Assembly: GCA_032173965.1 (NCBI GenBank)
Contig: JAVUNC010000025.1
Span: 17,498,001-17,562,000, forward strand
Source: Sitta carolinensis
Taxonomy: Eukaryota > Chordata > Aves > Passeriformes > Sittidae
Length of the DNA: 64,000 bases
Direction of reading: 5' to 3'
The notes beneath the pieces were generated by a model. It had not been told where the DNA came from, did not search any database, and saw nothing but the letters and a program-made list of their open reading frames with translations. Positions 56,063 to 64,000 of this stretch are shown here, piece by piece (positions within the stretch are counted from its first letter, which is position 1; each line of letters begins with the position of its first letter). Made by a program: the position numbers and the translations under genes.

Positions 56063-59000
56063 AGTCTATGAGAAATCATGGCTCTGACCTCAGAGAAACT
56101 GCATGATGGGTGAGATGGGAGGCAATGACTGACAGAGGAGAAAGGTGACATTTGCACTGATATCTTGCCAGTGCTATTTTGGGCAATGCCGGAGCCCTCT
56201 GGTAGCACAGTTATCAGATTTGCATAATAATCTGTGTGCTCCACACTTGCACCAGAATCATTTATTGTTTAATTGGACGTAGTAAAACTGGAGGTATCAG
56301 CATGTCACACTGTTAGTCTTCCAGCCACTTACTCCCTGTGGTGCCAGTCACAGCCCCCACTGTCCTGCAAGGAGAAAACAGCAGTGTAAAAACATTCCAT
56401 GCAGGGGATTCAAGACAATTCATTCAGAGTGACTGGGGTTCAGTGGAAGAGGGGTAAACAGGAGAGCAACCTGAATCTTTGCTCAAAACTCATCCCTGGT
56501 ATCAGGTTTGATTCCTCCTCTCCTTTTTGTATAGCTTGTGCTTGCACTTTGCCTCTTCTACACCCCTTGTGGGGCTAACTAGAAAATATTAAATAGTTTC
56601 TCTAAAAAGCTTCTTGGCAGCTCTTCCCACTCTCTTTTCTTGAGTACAGGGAGACAGACACCATTCCTCATAAGCAGACCTCCTAAAGCTAGAAGGCAGT
56701 TCAGATCCTGGTTGTGCCCGATACTTTCTCTACGACCTTAATAAATCCTTTAAGTGCATCTAACCCACGGAAGCTGCATTGTTTTACCATGTTCCTTCTA
56801 ATAAAGAGCCATGAAATCTACAAATGGGAGCTGCTGGGGATGTAAAACTTTGGGGTCAGTCCAGCCCAAGATTGGTGGGAAACTTGCAATCTGTTTCTCC
56901 AAACAGACAGTAATCCATGCTATTGTTTTTTTTGATTCATCTTTCTTTTCAAAACACAACCACAAAACTTCTTGTGAATTTGAACCTAATCCTCAGAACC
57001 CCATGTTTGCACAGCTGAGTAGAGACCCCACTGAAGATTAGTGGCAAGTTTCAGGCGACAACAAGCACTGACCAGGGACTTGTCTCATCCGTGAGAAACA
57101 CCTGCCTGCTGTGAGAAGAGGGGTAGGTAGCAACTCCGACTTGAAAAGCACAATTCAGGAAAGCTGGTTTTGTGTAGCTAATTTTCACATGCGTTGTATA
57201 TTACAAAGGATGTGAGTTTGGCGTTTTCTTGTTCCTGATATAAAGTGAAATTTTTATGTATTATTTTTCTCGGACTCAGCGGATCCCCAGTTTTTAGCCA
57301 GGGTCCTGTTGTGTTGGTCACAGTACAAGACAGGGCTCAAGAGTTTATTGTGACCAGAAGAGGAATGAATGAAGGATACCACTTTGATTTTAACATGGGT
57401 TTTAATGCCCTGCTAAGGACCTCAGTGAAGATTTGTAGCTGGGAAAGCTTTACACATCAGGCTTTGCCCAACTGAAAGGAGAGGTAGTCTGATGCATGGA
57501 ATTATTTTCCATGATATTTTCAAAAGGTGCCTTGTCAAAGAAAAGCAGTAACTTAAGGCAGTGCCTGACAAGAAGCTCTGGGCCAAAGATGGGCTAAAAG
57601 AGCCAGGTCAGAGCTCTTAAATTATTAAAACCATCTTTTGCTGCTCAAACTTCAGAAATCATCCTGCTGTCATGAGCTCGGGCCCTTTGCATGCTCACTA
57701 CCCCACGGGCTTTGGGGCTCAGGGGGCTGTGAGGGCAGTGCTGTTGGGACAGCGGGGTGTGCCCACAGGGACTGTGAGAAATAAAGAAGAGGGATGACGC
57801 TGATGTTTGAGCTAAGAGAGGAGGGGAGACTCCCTAATGCTCACAGAAAAAGATAAAAGTTTCAGCTGCTTTTTTCAGTCATAAGCACATGCTTTCCTTC
57901 AGCAGCAAATGCCTGCAAAGTGCTTGAGAGGGCAGGTGACCGTTGTGGCTGCCAAACAGGACCAGGGGGTTAGGGAACCTGCTTGGAAGGCACCTTTTTT
58001 TTCATGTATGGTTTCTTTCTTTTATTTTGAGGGTTCAGAGCGTTTATTCACTGGCTGTTTCTGCCATGATCTGTGATCAGCTGGTGCACTACAGTCTCCT
58101 GAGAAAGGATTTCTAATGAGGATGGATGCCCCAGGGCTACGATGTGAAACAGAGACTGCTGTAGCACAGCAGAGTAGATAAGATCAATAGGAAATGCAGA
58201 TTTGCAACATTTTGGAAATATGACAGATTCCACACACACCCTGGGGAAAAGATTTTTAAATCTTTTAAAGGAGTGGCAGAAAGACTACGTCTCATGTAAA
58301 TATATATATTAATATATGTAGGTATGTGCACAGGAGTAAGAAGGTATCTGACACCTCACCTCTAAAATATTTGCTGAGGGTTGTGGAAATCTTTGCTAGG
58401 TTGGTCCAACTAAATCAACTTTGTTTTACTGCAGAAGACTTACTGGTACTGACCCACACCAAAAGAAGACATGATAGGGAGTGGGAAACAGTCCAGAGCA
58501 GAGCACTGCTGCAGAAGCCACCACAGCATGTCTGCAGCCCAGCTCTATCCCTGGGTCATTTGCAGCTGGAGTGGCTCCCAGGGGCTGTTGGATCAGCCAG
58601 AAAAAAGCATTTGGGTCTTCCCTGTCACTTTTACTTCCTCAGCATATTATGGAGCACTTGGCAAGACAGAAGTTGTAGGGTGAAATAGCAAAGTATGAAC
58701 AAGAAGTGAGGTGCAAGTTTTTATCATCCAGGATTAATGATTGCTGAAAGCATTCACTGAAGGAAGTTGTAAAGCTGTCACCTGTAAAATTCAGGTCAGT
58801 AGATCTTCTAAATCAACCCTAAAATTCAGCCACACATAATCCAAGCTGCTGAAGTAAAAACTGAAATTAAAATCTTACAGGAATGGACTGGCTACATCAT
58901 TGTGATACTGTCTCCTGGGCTGTTAGATCTTAAGTCTAATGCTGTAATGTACCAGAAACACCATGAGGAGTAATTCAGATGTTGGCCTCTTATCACCTGG

Positions 59001-60802
59001 TGTATCAGCATCTGCTTTCTGGCTGCCTGCTGTGTTAAAGGTGCAAGAAGCACCACTACTTGATCTACTTGAAATGTATTTAGTCATGTTCATGCATTTT
59101 GTCACCTCCTGCAATGAGTTAATTCCTGCTGGTAGGGAAGCTTCATTCTGCCTAAATGCTGAGTGCAAGAAATAACTGTTACCCGTAAATACCTCGTTAG
59201 AAACGTGTCCCCTTTTCACCAGAGTCCCATAGGAAGAGGGCCTGAGGCTCTCTAAACTCCAGCCTGACTGCGGCCACGTGCATGAGGAGAGATGATCATT
59301 AGTTTGGAGATACTCCTCTGGAAAACCTGTGTCAGGGACCATCACGGTCAGTGAGACTGACTCACTGAGAAAAGAGCATGCCCCTACAGAAGCGCTGGTT
59401 TTGGTATGAGAGGGGTGGAGCAAATGACTTTGCATCTCTCCCTGATGTGAGCTGCAGATAACCTGTTATGTCCCAGAGCAGGTGAGCTCCTTTCCACTCC
59501 CTCACGGAGTGGGTACCTCCATGGTGACACAGCCAGTGCTGGGTGGATACTGCCCTCGCTCTAGCTGAGGTCAGAGTGCTAGCCTGGACACCCTGTGGGA
59601 AGGATATTAACTGTACATCACAGCCACATTTGCCTTCAAAAAAGGCTAGAGCAGCTCAGCTCTGTCAGGAGTCCAGCCCCCTTCAGTGTTTACTTTGGGG
59701 TTGGAAAGGTTGGTTCTGCAATTAACAGCAGCTGACGTAATTGTCATGATTATGTTATTGCTAGCAAAGGAACTAATGACTTGTCCTGTACACACATAAC
59801 GAGCTCCAGCTTGGGCAGAAGTGCTGCCAGCTCGCCTGGCCCGGCTCTCTGCTCCCGGAACTGAAAGCAGCATTCCCAGCAATGCTGGGCTCCCCCCGGG
59901 CTCCAGCCAGCCACCTGAGCAGGGCAGCAAGTGCTCTACACATGTCTGTCACATTTCCTAGCAGGAGCTGCAGAGATGTGTCCTGCAGCCCTGCAAGTTG
60001 AATGCTAACTGCATCAGACAGTGCATTTGTAGCTAAAAATACCACTGAGCAATTTGCCTGAGAGAGAAGCCTGTTCTCCCTGGCTGGAAGCCAGGTGACT
60101 TTGCCTTGATCGCCACCGCTCAGGCTGTTGTATGCAGTCCTTATGTAAAGCCATTTCAAATATCAGAGCCAGCAGAGTTTAAACTCCAGAAAAATGGAAG
60201 CTCTGGAGGCTAAATCCTGGCACAGCGAAAAAAAGGCCAAAACACATTCCTTCATTGAGTTGATGAAAGTGTGACCACCAGTCCGGTTTTACACATTTAT
60301 GGTGCAATCTCATACTGCAATCTCTGTTCTTTGAGAATGTCTGTGGCTGAGGAAATAGCAAGTGAAATCTCCATTCTTTCATCAGATTACTGTATGGTCA
60401 TTTCTTGTCTCCTGTATAGGTAATAATTACAATACATGGCACTTTGGTAGACCTTTCTATCCTGGAATTCCAAAGCACCACAATTAAGCTTCCTAACACA
60501 GCTGAGAAGAAGGAGCAGCAATACATTCTCTCAGTTAACCATTAATGAGTTTGGAACATGCTATATATACATGTTAAAAATAACATTTTGTTAAGATAAT
60601 ATGTGATACTGATAATACAGGTAGTAACAATCTTGTTCACTGCTGAGCAAAGACCCAACATTAGAACAAGAGTGAGGCTGCATCCTACAACCCTACTGTT
60701 TCCCACCTCTCCAAAGCCCTGGAACTGCAGCTGCATAAGCACCTAAGAAGAATTAGGGAAGACTTGCTACTTATATCACCTTTGAGACACAGAGGGAGAG
60801 AG
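56063..60802. other. Non-coding spacer
   Basis: About 4.7 kb has no supported gene. A TA-rich microsatellite lies at 58,297-58,320. Three overlapping frames at 58,326-58,688 and a 170-codon minus frame at 58,923-59,435 have no recognisable domain or splice context. The GC-richer patch at 59,810-59,930 holds only overlapping minus frames. Confidence 0.5.
58297..58320. repeat. TA-rich microsatellite
   Basis: AAATATATATATTAATATATGTA: a short alternating TA tract. Confidence 0.85.
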
Positions 60803-60867
60803 TGCTTTTTACCTGTTTCTTTTTAATCTGCTTTTTACCTGTTTCTTTTTAATCTGCTTTTTACCTG
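60803..60867. repeat. 26-bp tandem repeat, 2.5 copies
   Basis: The word TGCTTTTTACCTG begins at 60,803, 60,829 and 60,855. The two complete units appear identical and the third is partial. The near-perfect identity suggests a recent duplication. Confidence 0.95.
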
Positions 60868-61035
60868 CAAGCCACCTCCAGTGAATGCCTTTGACTGTTG
60901 CTCCATGCCTGCTTGCCCAGCAGGGTGGGCCGTGCTGGTAAAGAGAGAGCAGCCCTAGGCAGCTGGATGGGCCAAGCTCCTTTGAGAGTTTCTGGCTCTC
61001 AGAAGATTTCAGCTAACGTGTGAAGGCAAAAGAAG

Positions 61036-61073
61036 GCAGGATAGATTGTATTGCAGGACAGATTGTATTGCAG
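61036..61073. repeat. Two-copy tandem duplication, period 17 bp
   Basis: GCAGG(A)TAGATTGTATT and GCAGGACAGATTGTATT follow each other directly, ending GCAG, with one mismatch. Confidence 0.9.
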
Positions 61074-63341
61074 TGCTGCCAGACAGCTCTCTTCATGAGT
61101 TGTAGCCCATTTTCCTCCAAGCTCTGTTTTCCCCAGGGAGTGGGTTATTCAAGTCTGTCCTCACCTGTAGAAACAGCATCACAGCTCTAACTCACCCTGA
61201 AAAATAACAAGCACAATACCTCTAGGACCAGAAAAGCAACTGGAAGGACACCTTGCTGTGTGATTTTCAGGCTGGTCTTGTGATGGTTTAGGAGTGTGAC
61301 TTACATTGTATTAAATACATGGCACTGGCAGTCCAACTTTCATTACCAAGATGAAGGCAGATTTAATGTATAAATTGATTCACAGATGCTCTGAAACTAT
61401 TTTTTTCTTTATTGTGACCTTAGACCCTATGCAGATACAAATTCTCAGCTGTGAATCTATGGTACTTAATGTTCTTCCTTAACTGGGCTGGAGCTTATCT
61501 CCTTCTGCAAGACCAACAGCATCCAGGATGCAGTGGTTTGCACTTGTCTCAAGAAAAAATACCAGTACGGGAGGCAGTGAGCTGAGGGACTGGGTAAGTG
61601 TACTCTTGGTGGAGTGAGTTAATGTTTGATGGACAGGTGATGGAGTGGGCTAATATTTGAACATCTGGAGATTTAACTTCAAACACCCGCTGGGATTTGA
61701 GTCTGCTCTGATCTGTTATGGCTGTTTGCCACGTCAAAGGATTTCTACACAACTAAGCAGACTCCAGCCAGGCTGCCAGTCTCTCCAGCCATCCCCACCT
61801 GGCTTGTAGAGGGCAGTGTGTACTTGGTGACCTCACAGTCCTCTCCCAAACCCAGGAGATTGTCCCAGGGCTGCTGTGACAGAACATATGCAAGTGAATT
61901 GACTCAAACACATGAGAAGGGATGGCCGATCCAGCAATGCTGGGAATGAGCTGGGGGGCCTGGCCTGGAGGTTCTGCTTCAGTGCCCTGTTTCTAAAGTA
62001 TTGGGTTTCTCCAGCTGGAGGAGGTAATTTGAAATAAGAGTTCAGATGCCTTCTCCAAGGAAGGAACTGGCAGAGCTGCATGGGGAGGTCTGCAAAGTGC
62101 TAGGCAGTGTTGCTCAGAGCAGAAACGACTTTGGGATGGCAGTACTCTGCTTTTCTCATTGTTTTTTTAGGAAAAAAAAATCGGTTTATACAAAGATTTA
62201 TAAGTGTGCAATGTTTCTCCCTGAATTTGCATTTGATCTCTATTTCTTGGTCTCAGCACAAAGCAAGCTAGTCTATTCCACTTTCTGCACTCTGTCTCTC
62301 TAGCTTTGATGAGCTTCAGTCAGAATTAGCAACCAAAGCTCCAGCTCACAGATATCTGTTTTCTCAGCTCAAATGATCACAAAAACAGGGACGTGCCTTC
62401 CAGGCTTTAGCCTCTGCTGGCCAATCTGTATTAGGAGAGCATTCCAGCTCACCAGCTCCTTATTCCTTGCATGGAGAGAGCCCCAGGATAGCAGAGGTTT
62501 ACTGGAAGGACCTCTGGCGCCGCTTTCAGCAGGGAACGCTGATGGAAAAGAGTCCATAAAGAACCATAATGGGGGACAGTTTGCACTGGGGTAAAAAGGA
62601 TGGGGGTGGGTTTTTTCTGTTTTTATGGTGATGCTACACTAAAATGTGGCTTACTTAGAGAGCAGCATATGACCCATGAGTACCTTGTCACATCCAATAG
62701 ATCCCGTGTGAAAAGCTGAAAGCTCTCAATAGCAGCTGGGCCCCAGGGACCATCACAAGGCTGAGCTGCATGAATTAAATGACCAAGAGCAAAGCTCACA
62801 ACTCCTCTGACAGTGCCAGGACTCTGCCAAGAGTGTGGGGCTGCCACAACCCTGCCCTCCTCTTTCAGCACCCACGGGACCAGACCTTCCCGATATAATT
62901 CTCAATGCTTCAGCAACTCCAGAGGAACTACAATAGTTTAAACCAACACCGTGTCTGGCCCTTTGTCTTAAATCTCCCACCCAGACTTGATTTTACAGGC
63001 TATTCGGGTCCTGACAGAGGTTTCATCTGTCACAGTCAGGTTACTTCCCTCCTATCTTAAATCAAACAAGCCGAGCCGAGGGCAGCTCCTTTGTGGAAGG
63101 CTTTCTCGGCTGGTTTTCCCCTTTTCCCTCCCTAATTGTTCGTTAATGTACGTAAATGATTTAGCCAAATAGAGGCTAGAGTTTCCCGTAGGAAGGGAAG
63201 TTTGTTGGAGGAGGGGACAATCTACAGATGGATTTACCTATATCAGATTCTGAGTAAATATTTATTCTCCTTTCCCTTTTGTGCACCCTTCTCAGCCACA
63301 GGAACAACAACAGTTCCTTGCCAGCCACAGGGCAGCAGGGA
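61074..63341. other. Non-coding spacer
   Basis: No gene or recognised repeat. Small T7 and A9 runs lie near 62,162-62,180. Frames at 61,549-63,172 are short, with no domains. Confidence 0.5.
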
Positions 63342-63421
63342 AGTATTATTACTCCCATTTTACAAGTACACAAGTAGGGCAAAGGTGACTTAATTTCAAT
63401 CTCGGGAAAGTCAGTGGCGCT
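63342..63421 (+). mobile_element. MIR-like SINE fragment
   Basis: AGTATTATTACTCCCATTTT followed by ACAAGTACACAAGTAGG and AAAGTCAGTGGCGC follows the conserved MIR-type order. In the family that order reads ATTATTATTACTCCCATTTT, ACAGATGAGGAAACTGAGG and AGTCAGTGGCAGAG, given here in separate words. The tRNA-derived head is not recognised. Confidence 0.5.
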
Positions 63422-63665
63422 TTTCGCGCTGACTCCGGGGGACTTTGAACAGGAGCAGCTGGAGGGAGCGGTTGCAGCAAACAGCCAGCGCCAGGCTGGC
63501 GGTGGGCAGGAGCCGGAGCCCCAGGGCGGCATCACCGGGCAGCCCAGGGAGCGCTCCCTCCTCCCGCAGAGCGCTCCCCACCGCTGGCTCCTGCTTCCCT
63601 CTGGAGACCGACTGCAGCCCCTCCGACTAACCTTCTGGAGGGGCTGGCAAGGTGCATTAATTCCC
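63405..63665. promoter_or_regulatory. CpG-rich patch, possible CpG island
   Basis: About seventeen CpGs lie in roughly 220 bp (TTTTCGCGCTGACTCCGGGG, GAGCGG, CAGCGCC, GAGCCGG, CACCGGGC, CTCCCGCAGAGCGC, GACCGAC). On the minus strand, CAGAAG followed by GTTAGT near 63,629-63,640 is donor-like. No recognisable coding domain lies in the overlapping frames (63,176-63,727 minus; 63,414-63,701 plus). Confidence 0.3.
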
Positions 63666-64000
63666 GTTGGTAAAGCGGATTTAGAGCGCTGCCTACAATG
63701 AAGTCTTTGTAGCAAGATATGTGGCATTTAGCAAGATGAAGAGGGCAGAACACTCCCATGCATTGTTTTTCTCTGGCCTTTTTTCTGGCTATTTTTGCAA
63801 AAGGGAAAAATTAATGTTAGATTTTATTACAAAACAACAGACTACAGCCACCCTTATTTCCCAGAATAATAATAGTCATAATGCATTATGTTAAGTTAGT
63901 CAGTAGTTTTCACTAATCTGCAAGACATACACTGTTGACCTCTGAAGTAATTTTGGATCATGCTCAAGCCAAATAAAGGCAGATTTGTGGTTGCAGGTGA
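63666..64000. other. AT-rich non-coding spacer at the window edge
   Basis: No gene or recognised repeat. Confidence 0.5.

Noticed and set aside
58923..59435. 170-codon minus-strand frame
   Set aside because: No recognisable domain, signal peptide or splice context.
63176..63727. 183-codon minus-strand frame
   Set aside because: It runs through a MIR-like relic and a CpG-rich patch and shows no domain.
1..64000. tRNA, rRNA, snRNA and CRISPR searches by eye
   Set aside because: No B-box with paired arms, no rRNA core words and no regularly spaced direct repeats were seen. A covariance-model search would be needed for a firm negative.

Overview
This window looks like intergenic or intronic DNA from a bird, or possibly another sauropsid. 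The strongest clue is a CR1 LINE 3' end at about 49,851-50,106 that ends in the avian-type ATTCTATG octamer. Several much older CR1 reverse-transcriptase and endonuclease relics, MIR-like SINE fragments and low repeat density agree with this. I cannot name the species or the locus. I found no complete protein-coding gene, tRNA, rRNA, CRISPR array or intact mobile element. Nearly all open frames are short (60-130 codons) and overlap in several frames with no recognisable domain, as expected of non-coding DNA.

Layout. 1-9 kb: AT-rich spacer with a decayed CR1 RT fragment (572-934, + strand), a 21-bp four-unit minisatellite (3166-3250) and a modest CpG-rich patch (7560-8060). 9.2-9.9 kb: a long antisense relic of CR1 reverse transcriptase. 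10-19 kb: spacer with homeodomain-type AT-rich blocks that may be conserved non-coding elements, a 40-base poly(T), a MIR-like fragment, small ancient interspersed repeats, and two co-oriented CR1 fragments (endonuclease at 16.65 kb, RT at 18.7 kb). 19.5-20.9 kb: the most striking object, a 1.4-kb CCCTGY-type satellite whose + strand contains no A at all, so all six frames are open for more than 500 codons without coding anything. A 38-base poly(T) follows at 21.28 kb. 21-46 kb: mostly featureless spacer with a CR1 3' relic at 26.85 kb, microsatellites and possible regulatory blocks. 46-54 kb: a CpG patch at 46.3-46.6 kb, a candidate minus-strand exon at 47.6 kb, the younger CR1 3' end, and the best promoter candidate in the window at 53.4-54.05 kb. 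That promoter candidate has two CpG clusters, a strong minus-strand splice donor, a 14-bp palindrome and a plus-strand TATA box. 54-64 kb: spacer, short tandem duplications, microsatellites, and a CpG-rich patch next to a MIR-like relic at 63.34-63.67 kb.

The main functional hypothesis is a minus-strand transcript starting in the 53.4-kb CpG island and splicing leftwards, perhaps to a 99-bp exon at 47,625-47,723. It rests on splice-site shape alone and could be a long non-coding RNA, the 5' end of an unrecognised gene, or coincidence.
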